Below, piece after piece: positions 44,235 through 53,743 of a DNA stretch of 61,132 nucleotides. The DNA is from an uncultured Calothrix sp. Its GTDB lineage: Bacteria; Cyanobacteriota; Cyanobacteriia; Cyanobacteriales; Nostocaceae. Numbering within the stretch: the stretch's first letter is position 1; every line of letters begins with the position of its first letter. The position numbers and the translations under genes are program-made. The notes below the pieces were generated by a model that was given only the letters and a program-made list of their open reading frames with translations, searched no databases and was not told the origin of the DNA. The DNA lies in the NCBI GenBank assembly GCA_937973965.1, contig CALJJQ010000076.1, forward strand, positions 1-61,132, read 5' to 3'.

Positions 44235-46937
44235 ATGGACTTAATCCTTTGCCACACAACAGCTGATTTTGACGCACTTGGTGCGGCGGTGGGATTGTCG
44301 CGGATTTTACCTGGCAGTAAAATTGTATTAACAGGTGGCGCTCATCCACCAGTGCGGGATTTTTTGGCGTTGCATCGGGATGAGTATCCTTTGATGGAGC
44401 GTCGGTCGGTGAATCCGAAGCAAATTCGCTCATTGGTGATTGTCGATACTCAAAATCGCGATCGCATTGGTGCTGCTGGGGAATGGTTGGATTTACCGAA
44501 TGTGGAGGAGGTGATTATTTATGACCATCACCAACAGGATGGGGATATTCCGGCGACGAAGGTATATTTAGATCAGGTTGGTGCAACCACCACTATGATT
44601 GTGGAGGAGCTTCAACGCCGACAAATTAAACTTTCCCCCATTGAAGCCACCGCAATGGCTTTAGGTATTCATGTTGACACGGGTTCCCTGACTTTTGAAC
44701 AGGCTACTTCTAGGGATGCGATCGCCTTGGGATGGTTGATGGGTCAGGGGGCAAATTTGAAGGTGATTAATGAGTATCTTGACCCTGGTTTGTCGGTTCC
44801 CTTGCAGTCTTTGCTGAAAACAGCTTTGGAAAAGTTGCAATATTTATGTGTTAGGGGATATACAATTGCCTGGGTGATTTTGCGGACTGAGAGTTTTATC
44901 CCTGGTTTATCTAGTTTAGCTTCCCAGTTGGGTTCGATTGCTGAAATTGATACTTTACTTTTAGCCCATGAATTTCCTTTGCGGGAAGGGGATATGCGAT
45001 TAAGTTTAATTGGGCGATCGCAAATTCCGGGAGTGGATTTAGGGGAGTTATTTGCCGAATTTGGGGGTGGTGGTCATTCCCAAGCTGCATCTTTAAATTT
45101 ACGGGGAGTGGATGCGCAGGCTATTATCCATCAATTAATCGACAAACTCAAAGCTGATATTCCCCAACCACCAACTGCAAGGGATTTAATGTCATCCCCG
45201 GTGCGGACAATTCGTCCGGAAACCACCATTGCTGAAGCTCAACGGATTTTATTAAGATACGGTAATTCTGGACTTTCGGTGGTGGATAGTCAAGGTGAAC
45301 TGGTGGGAATTATTTCTCGACGGGACATTGATATTGCTCTCCACCACGGCTTTAGTCATGCACCCGTCAAGGGTTACATGACAACTAATCTCCACACCAT
45401 TAGTCCCGATACCAGTTTGCCACAAATTGAGGCTTTGATGGTGACCTATGATATTGGTCGCTTACCTGTCATCGACAAGGGACAATTAGTTGGGATTGTC
45501 ACCCGAACAGATATTTTACGGGAACTCCATCAAGCTAATCGTAAAAGCCAAAATACCACCTACCCCAGCACCAGTTATCCCCCATCAACCCATAATCTGG
45601 AAAAACGTCTCGCACCCCAACTATGGCAATTACTAGTAAAAGCCTCCCAAGCAGCTAGTCAACGGGGATGGCATTTATACTTGGTTGGTGGTGCTGTCCG
45701 GGATATGTTGTTGGCGGGAGATAGTCAGGAAAAATTACTAATTAAAGATATTGATTTAGTGGTTGACGGTTTCCACCATACTGCGGATGTGGGAGCAGGG
45801 GTAGAACTCGCCAAAGCACTGCAAACAGAGTATCCCCAAGCACGTTTAGATATTCATGGAGCCTTCCAAACTGCCGCTTTATTATGGCACAAAGACCCAG
45901 AATTTGACTCATTATGGGTAGATATTGCCACAGCTCGCACCGAATTTTATCCCTATCCAGCCGCCAATCCGGAGGTGGAAGCCAGTTCAATTCGTCAAGA
46001 TTTATACAGGAGAGATTTTACGATTAATGCGATCGCCCTGCGGTTGACTTCTCCCCGAAGTGGGGAATTACTGGATTTTTTTGGTGGCATTATTGATATT
46101 GAGAAGAAACTAATTCGGGTTTTACATGCCAATAGTTTTATTGAAGACCCCACCCGCATCTATCGCGGTGTCAGATTTGCCACTCGTCTCGGTTTTACCA
46201 TTGAACCGCAGACGGAAGCCTATATTCGCTATGCGGTCAATAGTGGTGTTTTTTACCGGGCTACCCGTGAAAACCGCAGAACCCCAGCCCTGCAAACCCG
46301 TCTCAAAGCCGAATTAAAGTTAATTCTACAGGCTTCCTATTGGCAAAAAGCCTTAGAATTATTATCTCAGCTAGATGCACTTCAATGTATTCATCCCACC
46401 CTCAAACTCAATCATCAACTTTTGCGACAAATGCGTTTAGTCCACAGGTGTTTACAGAAATTCCAGCACAGCGAAAGTTTAGTGGATTGGCAAATTCGGT
46501 TAGAAGTGTTAATTGCGCATCTGGAACCAGTGTATCGTTCCCAGGTAGCCATTCAGCTGCAACTTCCGGAAGATAGCATCAACCGGTTGCGTCAGCTACA
46601 GGATGCAGTATCATCTGTGACTACCGATTTATCTACCACCCACCAACTTAGTCACATTGTCCGAACTCTGCGACGCTACGACTTACCAATGTTGATTTTA
46701 ATTGCTTTGCAAACTCCCCGTCCCATTCGTCAACAAATTTGGCATTATTTTACCGTTTTACGACCAATTCAACCTGTGTTAAATGGCAATGATTTGAAAA
46801 AATTAGGTTACAAACCCAGTCCTTTGTTTAAGCAAATTCTGGATGATTTATTAGCTGCAACCCTAGATGGATTAATTACAGATAAAATTTCTGCCTATAA
46901 GTATCTGCAACAGAAATATCCCCTTACTGAGTCTTGA
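44235..46937 (+). CDS. DHH-CBS-tRNA nucleotidyltransferase (CCA/A-adding) fusion
   Basis: 900 residues. DHH phosphoesterase domain with DHH (97-99) and a DHHA1 motif GGGGHSQAASL; two CBS domains (about 315-435); then a class II nucleotidyltransferase head with GGAVRD (485-490), catalytic DID (505-507), RRDFTINAIA, and FGGIIDIEKKLIRVLH, plus the C-terminal tRNA-binding helices. Family knowledge: this fusion is characteristic of cyanobacteria and a few other bacteria, which split the job between separate CC-adding and A-adding enzymes; which activity this one has cannot be decided by eye. The CBS pair suggests adenine-nucleotide sensing. The perfect palindrome at 46990 follows the stop and could terminate the message. 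Confidence 0.93.
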   Translation: MDLILCHTTADFDALGAAVGLSRILPGSKIVLTGGAHPPVRDFLALHRDEYPLMERRSVNPKQIRSLVIVDTQNRDRIGAAGEWLDLPNVEEVIIYDHHQQDGDIPATKVYLDQVGATTTMIVEELQRRQIKLSPIEATAMALGIHVDTGSLTFEQATSRDAIALGWLMGQGANLKVINEYLDPGLSVPLQSLLKTALEKLQYLCVRGYTIAWVILRTESFIPGLSSLASQLGSIAEIDTLLLAHEFPLREGDMRLSLIGRSQIPGVDLGELFAEFGGGGHSQAASLNLRGVDAQAIIHQLIDKLKADIPQPPTARDLMSSPVRTIRPETTIAEAQRILLRYGNSGLSVVDSQGELVGIISRRDIDIALHHGFSHAPVKGYMTTNLHTISPDTSLPQIEALMVTYDIGRLPVIDKGQLVGIVTRTDILRELHQANRKSQNTTYPSTSYPPSTHNLEKRLAPQLWQLLVKASQAASQRGWHLYLVGGAVRDMLLAGDSQEKLLIKDIDLVVDGFHHTADVGAGVELAKALQTEYPQARLDIHGAFQTAALLWHKDPEFDSLWVDIATARTEFYPYPAANPEVEASSIRQDLYRRDFTINAIALRLTSPRSGELLDFFGGIIDIEKKLIRVLHANSFIEDPTRIYRGVRFATRLGFTIEPQTEAYIRYAVNSGVFYRATRENRRTPALQTRLKAELKLILQASYWQKALELLSQLDALQCIHPTLKLNHQLLRQMRLVHRCLQKFQHSESLVDWQIRLEVLIAHLEPVYRSQVAIQLQLPEDSINRLRQLQDAVSSVTTDLSTTHQLSHIVRTLRRYDLPMLILIALQTPRPIRQQIWHYFTVLRPIQPVLNGNDLKKLGYKPSPLFKQILDDLLAATLDGLITDKISAYKYLQQKYPLTES

Positions 46938-46989
46938 GAATGAATTTTCAATTCATATTTGTATTTACCCAAAAAATATTTGCAACACA

Positions 46990-47025
46990 CCCAGTAGAGA
47001 CGTAATATATTACGTCTCTACTGGG
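46990..47025. repeat. Perfect 36-bp palindrome of the GAGACG family
   Basis: CCCAGTAGAGACGTAATA is followed by its exact reverse complement (arms of 18 bp). It lies 53 bp after the nucleotidyltransferase stop and is followed by GGTTTTG, so it may also act as a terminator. Confidence 0.88.
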
Positions 47026-47120
47026 TGGTTTTGTAGTGCGATCGCATTATTTAGCTAATTTTACTGACGTTGCTGATTTGATGTATGAAATTGATTCGTT
47101 AGATGTGTAAAACCCTGATG

Positions 47121-47142
47121 GAGACGCGATATAACGCGTCTC
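47121..47142. repeat. GAGACG palindrome
   Basis: GAGACGCG-ATATAA-CGCGTCTC, arms of 8 bp. A second member of the family about 100 bp from the previous one. Confidence 0.8.
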
Positions 47143-47371
47143 TACATTTTATTCATACCTGGATTCAGCAACGCCATTTTACTTGATAACCGATTTTGAC
47201 AATACATCTCGAACTATTTGAAGAACAAAATGCAACTGTACCTGTAATTTCAACAGTATATTCATTTAGAATGAAGTATAATACCTAGTTTTTGGGCACT
47301 CTAAGTATGGTTATTGATAAAATTATTTACTTAGGGATAGATATGGAACGGAACGGTTTAATGGTTTAATA

Positions 47372-47683
47372 TTGTCAACGGATGATGTTGTAGAGGTAGA
47401 GAATGAAAATACTTTAGGAAATGCAATTACATCCACTGTTGATGAAATGTTGGATGCTATATACCAAAATAGTGATTACAATAAGGATTTTAAAGAGTGG
47501 ATTGGAGAAGGTGTACCCTGTCGTGTTCTCAGAGAGACGGGAGGTGGTTGGCAAAAAGGAAAGGTTAGAGTCAGGATTGAATTTGTTCCCGATGTACCGG
47601 ATACTCCTAAGTCGGATTTGGATGAGTTGAGGGAAAGAATCAATCAGGAAGTAGGGAAACTAGACTCTAGTACATCAAAGTAA
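47372..47683 (+). CDS. KGK domain protein with displaced start codon
   Basis: 103 residues read from a TTG. The family pattern of KGK proteins is present: DDVVEVEN at the start, WQKGKVRVRIEFVPD (about 60-75) and a charged helical tail. The natural start ATG seems to be at 47343: the stretch ATGGAACGGAACGG contains a 5-bp tandem duplication (GGAAC twice), and removing one unit puts ATG in frame, giving MERFNGLILSTDDVV, a normal KGK start. As it stands that ATG runs into a TAA after eight codons. So the gene is either a fresh pseudogene, a slippage-switchable gene, or translated from the TTG. Function of KGK proteins unknown. Confidence 0.75.
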   Translation: MSTDDVVEVENENTLGNAITSTVDEMLDAIYQNSDYNKDFKEWIGEGVPCRVLRETGGGWQKGKVRVRIEFVPDVPDTPKSDLDELRERINQEVGKLDSSTSK

Positions 47684-47792
47684 AATAAACAGGATTCGGT
47701 TAGGGGTGGTTGATTGTAGTGATGCGATCGCGGGGTTGTCTGGGATTACAGATATCTACACCTAAATAACCGTATTGAATTATTATCGTTGC

Positions 47793-47819
47793 GTAGACGT
47801 AGCAATGCTACGTCTCTAC
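47793..47819. repeat. GAGACG-family palindrome
   Basis: GTAGACGTAGCA-A-TGCTACGTCTCTAC with near-perfect arms, just before the end of the minus-strand SNF2 gene. A possible terminator for it or for KGK. Confidence 0.75.
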
Positions 47820-47872
47820 AAACAAAATTCTATAGGATTGTGGAATAACATCCAAAATCCCAAAATCCTAAT

Positions 47873-50800
47873 TTAATCCTCTTCTTCTTCAATAATGGCA
47901 CTTCGATCCAATACCAACAAATTACGCAATTGGTCAGTGTCCAGTTCCGTTAACCAATCTTCCCCTGTTCCGACAACTTGTTCGGCTAATTGCTTCTTAC
48001 TTTCGATAGTGTCGTGGATTTTTTCTTCGAGTGTACCGCTACAAACGAATTTATGCACCTGAACGTTGCGGGTTTGACCAATACGAAATACCCGATCGGT
48101 AGCTTGATTTTCCACCGCAGGATTCCACCATCTATCAAAGTGGATGACATGGTTAGCACGGGTAAGGTTTAAACCAACTCCACCAGCTTTCAGGGATAAT
48201 ATCATAGTCGGGGGAGCTTGGGGGTCGTTTTGGAAGCGGTCAATCATGATTTCCCGGTCTTTTTTCTTGGTACTTCCGTATAAAAAGAAGATTTCGCGGT
48301 TGAGTTGCTGTTCGAGGTAGGGTTGGAGGAGTTTTCCCCATTCGGCAAATTGGGTAAAAATTAAGCTGCGGTCTCCTTCGGCAATAATTACTTCTAGCAT
48401 GTCTTCTAGTCGTTGCAGTTTCCCGGAATTGCTACTATCAATACGATTTTGTTTTAAGTATTGTGCTGGGTGGTTACAGATTTGTTTGAGTTTGGTAATT
48501 AATGCCAAAATCATTCCTTTACGCTGGATTCCTTCAGCTGCTTCGATTTCCGTGAGGGTGGTTTCCACGGTTTGTTGATATAAATCGGCTTGAGCTAAAG
48601 TTAAACCACAAAATTCGGTGATTTCCTGTTTTTCCGGTAAATCTTGAATGATGGTGCGGTCGCTTTTTAGTCTTCTTAAAATAAATGGTTGGACGAGCGA
48701 TCGCAGTTGTTCCAAGGAAGAGGTATCACCATATTTTTCAATGGGGATGGCGAAGCGACGTTGGAAGAATTGTCTGTCACCGAGATAACCGGGGTTGAGG
48801 AAGTCTAAAATTGACCATAGTTCCTGTAATCTGTTTTCGACGGGGGTTCCGGTTAAAGCTGTACGAAAATCGGCTTGTAGTTGACGGATGGCTTGGGACT
48901 GTTTGGCTTCAGGGTTTTTGATGTTTTGAGCTTCGTCGAGGGCAATTACTTGCCATTTTACTTGCTGTAGGGTTTTGAGGTCGCGGGGAACCAAAGTATA
49001 ACTGGTGATAATTATATCGTGTTTTTCAGCGATTTCGACAAATTTTTTGCCCTTGGGACGTTTATCACCGTGGTATTGCCAAACTTTAAAGATGGGAGCA
49101 AATTTTTTGATTTCCCGTTCCCAGTTCCCCATCACGGAGGTGGGACATACTAGTAGGGTGGGATTTTCTAATTTGTCGGCTTCCTTCAGATGTAGCAGAA
49201 AGGTGATAAATTGGGCAGATTTACCTAAACCCATGTCATCTGCAAGACATCCCCCTAAACCCCAGCGTTCGAGGAATAACAGCCAAGCCACACCTCTAGC
49301 TTGGTAGGGACGTAATTCCCCTTGCAAATTTTTCGGTGGGGGGAGGGTGGCAATGGTTTGATTATTTGTTAAGGCACTAATTAGTTCCTGGAGCGCTCCG
49401 GAAGCCTCAAAACTAACTACGGGTAACTTTTCGATGGTTTGGGTATCCCCAGTACTCAAGCGCAAAGCATCTTCCAGGGATAAATTCATCCCCTGTTGAC
49501 GATTGGCAAAGAAGGATTGGGCTGTTTTAATATCCTGCGATCGCAATTCGACCCATTCACCGTTAATTTCCACTAGGGGGCTATTAAGGGCGACTAGGCG
49601 GTCAAATTCCTGCTGGGAAAAGGTTTGCCCACCAATGGCTAATTCCCATTTAAAGTTTAACAGGCTTTTTAACCCCATTGTCACCTGATTTTGATTCGGG
49701 GTTTGGGCTGTAATTTTCAAGCCTAATTTATTCGCCCAACCCTCCCGATTGGCTAAAGAAGGTGGTAAAATCACCCCTAGTCCACTATCTTCTAACCGCC
49801 AAGCCACTGTTTTAATAAATTCGTAGGCTTGTACAGGAGTTAACTCACAATCCACAGGGGACTGGGTTGCTAAACTATCGGCAATGGGTGAAAATAACCG
49901 TGATGCCAAACCCAAACCCCTTAAAAAAGTTTCCTGGGGTTGTTCTATAGTCCGTCCCTGGTAATCAAAACTGGGTTGGGGATGTTGCCAAACTGTCGCC
50001 GCATCCACCCGAAAGTTAACATCATCCGTGGCTTGGAGAAAATAAGCTAATTTCCAAACATTACTCCCCTGGGGGGGTGTTTTTAACTCGAAACCAGTTC
50101 TAAATAAACTTTTTCCCGCCAATTGGTATTCCAGGGGCATAGTCCAAGCTTTCAAAACCCCTGCTAATCTTTCTGCACCCAGGGCTTCCATTGCCAAGGG
50201 ATTTGCTGATACAGTTAAATTATGTAACCATTGCCGCACCACCGGCGGTAAGGCTGCTAGAAGCCGCGTTTCTCCCGTGGAAAGGGAACTTACCATCTGC
50301 CGGATCTGAACATCCACAGCCCCATCTAGAAACCCCTGGATTAATGATTGGGGTGGGGGGGGATAATCTAGATGTAATCTCTTGTCTTTATCTGTATTTT
50401 CCGCAAACAGATTAATAAACCGACACCCCAAAGGCATCCGTTGCCCAAACTTTTCTAAACGAGCCGTATCCAAGGCACTATCAATAATCGCCTTCCACTT
50501 GGCAACTGCTCCACTGCCGGGAATCCGTTCTAAAGTAGGCAAAAATTTACACCGAGCGATTAAATCCAAACTCCACCTAGCTACCTGGGACCAAAACCGT
50601 AAATCACTACCAATAAATCCCTGCTCCGGGGTGGGATTCAAGGGTAAAGAATGCAAAAATGCGATCGCATCATTTCCCTTTAAACAAATTCCCTCTATCT
50701 GCCAAGGAAATAGGTCTATATTGGCAAAATCAAGGGATTCTAAGGGGGTCGATGAATGAATCGGTATTGGTAAATTATCCACCCCACCTGTCCAGCGACT

Positions 50801-51130
50801 GGGAATTCCCATAACTTCCGTCACCGATGGGAAGGAAATACTACTAGTTGTCGTCTGGTTCGTGGAACGCTTACGGGTACGATTAGTTGTTGTCGTCACT
50901 TTGCTCTCCCCCGTCGCACCCACTGGAGTTGAAGAAATAGCCTCTGGTAATTTTAACTTCAAAGTTGGCAACCATGCACCCAATTCCGAAATCGACATTG
51001 AGAGGGGATGAGGTTGAATTTGCGTCTTTTCCCCCATCACCATCTCATCAGGGGAGCGCCAAGTTTCCCCCCAGATAAACAAGTAGTTACGGTTACTTTC
51101 ACCCAACCAAGTTCCGTGCAAAACAGCCAT
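47873..51130 (-). CDS. SNF2-family DEAD/DEAH helicase
   Basis: 1,085 residues. Residues 1-560 form the bacterial SNF2-associated N-terminal region with the WGETW opening and the EWVELR stretch. The ATPase follows: motif I LADDMGLGKSA, motif II DEAQ in ALDEAQNIKNP, motif III LTGTPVENR, and the second lobe with FTQFAEWGKLL, LSLKAGGVGLNLTRANHVIHFDRWWNPAVENQATDRVFRIGQTRNVQV. Family knowledge: Snf2 ATPases translocate on double-stranded DNA or remodel nucleoprotein; the bacterial role is poorly defined, and some are linked to RNA polymerase recycling or defence. No nuclease or methylase is adjacent, so a housekeeping role is as likely as defence. The glutamate/aspartate-rich C-terminus (IIEEEED) is normal for the group. 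Start ATG 51130. Confidence 0.93.
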   Translation of the reverse strand: MAVLHGTWLGESNRNYLFIWGETWRSPDEMVMGEKTQIQPHPLSMSISELGAWLPTLKLKLPEAISSTPVGATGESKVTTTTNRTRKRSTNQTTTSSISFPSVTEVMGIPSRWTGGVDNLPIPIHSSTPLESLDFANIDLFPWQIEGICLKGNDAIAFLHSLPLNPTPEQGFIGSDLRFWSQVARWSLDLIARCKFLPTLERIPGSGAVAKWKAIIDSALDTARLEKFGQRMPLGCRFINLFAENTDKDKRLHLDYPPPPQSLIQGFLDGAVDVQIRQMVSSLSTGETRLLAALPPVVRQWLHNLTVSANPLAMEALGAERLAGVLKAWTMPLEYQLAGKSLFRTGFELKTPPQGSNVWKLAYFLQATDDVNFRVDAATVWQHPQPSFDYQGRTIEQPQETFLRGLGLASRLFSPIADSLATQSPVDCELTPVQAYEFIKTVAWRLEDSGLGVILPPSLANREGWANKLGLKITAQTPNQNQVTMGLKSLLNFKWELAIGGQTFSQQEFDRLVALNSPLVEINGEWVELRSQDIKTAQSFFANRQQGMNLSLEDALRLSTGDTQTIEKLPVVSFEASGALQELISALTNNQTIATLPPPKNLQGELRPYQARGVAWLLFLERWGLGGCLADDMGLGKSAQFITFLLHLKEADKLENPTLLVCPTSVMGNWEREIKKFAPIFKVWQYHGDKRPKGKKFVEIAEKHDIIITSYTLVPRDLKTLQQVKWQVIALDEAQNIKNPEAKQSQAIRQLQADFRTALTGTPVENRLQELWSILDFLNPGYLGDRQFFQRRFAIPIEKYGDTSSLEQLRSLVQPFILRRLKSDRTIIQDLPEKQEITEFCGLTLAQADLYQQTVETTLTEIEAAEGIQRKGMILALITKLKQICNHPAQYLKQNRIDSSNSGKLQRLEDMLEVIIAEGDRSLIFTQFAEWGKLLQPYLEQQLNREIFFLYGSTKKKDREIMIDRFQNDPQAPPTMILSLKAGGVGLNLTRANHVIHFDRWWNPAVENQATDRVFRIGQTRNVQVHKFVCSGTLEEKIHDTIESKKQLAEQVVGTGEDWLTELDTDQLRNLLVLDRSAIIEEEED

Positions 51131-51707
51131 GTGTCAATGGATTTGAGATGTGAGATTCACCCGAAGGGTATAGTATACAGCTATTCGGATGAATGGAAAA
51201 GTCTCAAAGCAGATGTTTGGTAAGTCACGCGAAGTGGAGAGGAATTTTACAATAGTACCGCACGGCATAAATACGTCTACCATTTCCCTAGTTCCCATGC
51301 TTCGTGTGAGAACTCTAAGGATGGGAGGCTCTTGCCTCGTGGATGAAGGCGCAACCTTCACTCACTGGATGACCACGCAAAGCATAGTCACCAGATCAAT
51401 GGTCTGGATGTTTTCGCTAACTTGTACTAGCATCCGCATAATAACTCCTATTGTACACAATTTTCAGATATTTGAGCATCCAAAATTGTCTGCTTAACCT
51501 GCATTTTTCAAAAGTAAGGGATTCCCAATTTAATAATTGTCCAAAATTTTGTGGGACAAGGTAGGGATGCCTGTAATTTCGGGATTTGTGAGAAATCCGG
51601 AATCATGATTGTGTAACTTAGCAGATGTTGCAAATCTTGGATAAATGCTATACTCTGTGTTCCAAATATATACTTAAAAACTCAGTGTTTTGAGGAATAC
51701 AAAAAGT
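51131..51707. other. Intergenic region with a structured segment, possible mobile-element remnant
   Basis: About 560 bp. On the minus strand, 51480-51230 folds into clear hairpins: GAAGG-TTGCG-CCTTC (51346-51360) and GAGGC-AAGA-GCCTC (51327-51340), preceded by AGGAG and a 25-codon open frame starting ATGCGGATG. This may be a non-coding RNA or the decayed end of an IS200/IS605-type element; neither is proven. A TTTGTGAGAAATCCGG repeat near 51586 recurs at 2443. A TATACT at 51649-51654 is a possible -10 for the next gene. Confidence 0.35.
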
Positions 51708-53030
51708 ATGTCTGCAAGGAAGACGGACGCATTAAAAAGTCAGTTGATTGCGATCGCCATGATGTTTGTGGTGTCGCCATCTCTGTTTTTTATTGCGTTT
51801 TCACGGAGTGAGCGGGTATCAGAAAAAGCCAAATTTGACTCTGTAGCCCAAGGAATAAGTTCCGCCGCAACCTTTTTTTTAGGAATTGCGGTCATGGTTA
51901 ATGCCTATTACACAGCCAAACGAGCGGAAGCAGAAATTAAAAATGCGATCGCCACAGAGAGGAGTAATGAAATTAACCAGCGAAATACGGAAGTCATGCG
52001 ATCGCGTTTGATTGCTGACCGATTTATGACTGCGGTTTCCCAGTTAGGAAACGAATACACAGCTACCCGTGCAGGAGCAATTTATTCTCTAGAGCAGGTT
52101 GCCCATGAGTCATTAAAAGAACATTGGACGGTAATGGAAATACTGAGTGCCTTTTTGCGGGAACAGTGCAAACAAATAGATGAACGGGATCCGCAAACAA
52201 GCGAATTACCACCCCTCCCCGTCGATATTCAAGCTGCACTCACCGTCATCGGGAGACGGGATATAAATTTAGATCCGACAAATAAGCTCTTAGATTTACG
52301 AAATGTCAAAATTCCCCATGCCGATTTACGGGGTGCAAACTGTAACAATCTCGATTTACGTGGTGCAGATTTGCGCGGTGCAGATTTGCGCGGTGCAGAA
52401 TTAGATGACTCCCAATTAGTAGGAGCAAGTCTGTATAAAAGCAACCTCCACAAGGCGAATCTTCGTTCTGCAAATCTGAGCAATGCGAATCTTAACCGAG
52501 CTTGGATTTGCGGTGCAAATCTTCAAAGTGCTAATTTACAGGGTGCAAGTTTACGTAGTGCAAATTTGCAAGGAGCTAATTTATATAAGGCAAATTTACA
52601 ATCAGCCAATTTAAGATTAGCCAACTTACAATCAGCAAAATTATTTTTAGCAAATCTGCAAGGAGCCAAATTAGGTAAAGCGAATTTACAAGCAACCGGA
52701 TTAATTGGTGCAAACTTGCAAAGCGCGAATTTAAATGGTGCAAATCTTCAGCAAGTTAACCTGAATGCAGCTAAACTTCAGTACGCAGAAGCCTACTTTG
52801 CTAATTTTAGCAATGCTACCCTAAAAGAAGCAGATTTGAGTGCAGCAAACTTGATGGGTAGTAATTTTAAAAAAGCAGATTTTGAAACTGCAAATCTGTT
52901 CCAAACAAATTTTATGGGTGCAAACCTTTTAGATGTCAATCTCACCACAGCAATTTGGGAAGGTGCAATTTTGACGGGTGTGAAAAACTTTAAATCCCAA
53001 TCGACACAGGTGATGTTTGGCGAACTCTAA
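51708..53030 (+). CDS. Membrane-anchored pentapeptide-repeat protein
   Basis: About 440 residues from ATG 51708. Two N-terminal membrane helices (LIAIAMMFVVSPSLFFIAF and the ATFFLGIAVMVNAYY stretch) are followed by a charged helical linker (about 75-165). About 40 tandem A(N/D)LxxANL pentapeptides follow, starting near LDLRNVKIPHADLRGANC and running almost to the C-terminus, which should form a right-handed quadrilateral beta-helix of about 10 coils. A TTG at 51690 would add six residues. Function of such proteins is generally unknown; they are common in cyanobacteria, and this one would hang its helix on a membrane. Both neighbours are on the opposite strand. Confidence 0.9.
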   Translation: MSARKTDALKSQLIAIAMMFVVSPSLFFIAFSRSERVSEKAKFDSVAQGISSAATFFLGIAVMVNAYYTAKRAEAEIKNAIATERSNEINQRNTEVMRSRLIADRFMTAVSQLGNEYTATRAGAIYSLEQVAHESLKEHWTVMEILSAFLREQCKQIDERDPQTSELPPLPVDIQAALTVIGRRDINLDPTNKLLDLRNVKIPHADLRGANCNNLDLRGADLRGADLRGAELDDSQLVGASLYKSNLHKANLRSANLSNANLNRAWICGANLQSANLQGASLRSANLQGANLYKANLQSANLRLANLQSAKLFLANLQGAKLGKANLQATGLIGANLQSANLNGANLQQVNLNAAKLQYAEAYFANFSNATLKEADLSAANLMGSNFKKADFETANLFQTNFMGANLLDVNLTTAIWEGAILTGVKNFKSQSTQVMFGEL

Positions 53031-53171
53031 AATTCTCCTTGAGGGGTATCTACCAACCTTTTCCAAGGGAGTGGGGAATAGGGAGTAGTGAGTGGAAATA
53101 GGTTTTTCATCGTTTGCTTGTGTCCATAAGGACATGGGGGACTAACTCCAATTAAGATATTCAAAAAATAT

Positions 53172-53696
53172 TCAAAATTCATTAATAAATTTACCGATAA
53201 TTATTAATATTAATTTATCTAAAGTTAAACGAATCATCCGTGTACCATTACCATAGTGCCACAACTGTTCAACTTCATAAACTTGATGGTTGTGTACTAT
53301 TGTGAGTTGTCGCCAAATTCGATTATTTGTCAGCTGTAAAGATAAAGGCATTTTGCTCTGAGCATAGGTTTGGACAAAAATAGTATCAGAATTAACCGTT
53401 AATATTTCAGCTAGGGACATATTCGTTAAATTCGCCTCCAACCAGGGATAATTGGCAATTTGGGCAAAAATACTTCCAAAAGTACCAACATTAGTTTCCA
53501 CAATAAATTTACCCCTCCAGCAATGAATTTGAGAACCCCCCATAAATAACACTGTTTTACAAGCTTGATGAGAAATGCGATCGCGATACATCAATAGGCG
53601 ATCGCCAAAGTTTTTCATCATATACAAAATACAGGAGAAATTATTCCTAGTTTTATACAGCGTTGCCAAATTTCGGCATGAATTGTACAAAATCAC
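53172..53696 (-). pseudogene. C-terminal remnant of an iron-siderophore type periplasmic binding protein
   Basis: 174 residues open, but only the second half of a FecB/FhuD-like substrate-binding fold is present. Markers: IFAQIANYPWLEANLTNMSLAEIL, the DTIFVQTY strand, RIWRQLTIVHNHQVYEVEQLWHYGNGTRM and the LTLDKL helix, which align to the ends of such proteins (usually about 330 residues). The signal peptide and first lobe are missing. Upstream of residue about 45 the sequence does not look like the family, and a GAGACG palindrome (53713-53737) abuts the 5' end. No siderophore transport gene lies nearby. So it is best read as a decayed gene, although a truncated protein could still be made. 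Confidence 0.6.
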
Positions 53697-53712
53697 GGTT
53701 GCATCATTGCGT

Positions 53713-53737
53713 AGAGACGTAGCAGTGCTACGTCTCC
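53713..53737. repeat. GAGACG palindrome
   Basis: AGAGACGTAGCA-G-TGCTACGTCTC, near-perfect arms, between the binding-protein remnant and the TPR gene, overlapping neither. Confidence 0.8.
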
Positions 53738-53743
53738 AATAAA

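Larger units (their letters stand above)
46938..47342. other. Intergenic region with two strong palindromes
   Basis: A spacer of about 400 bp carrying the palindromes at 46990-47025 and 47121-47142 (listed separately). A possible KGK promoter lies in the AT-rich last 60 bases. No other gene seen. Confidence 0.5.

Noticed and set aside
46990-47025. Perfect palindrome as an attachment site or integration scar
   Set aside because: Its relatives throughout the window show it is a dispersed repeat; no integrase or target duplication is nearby.
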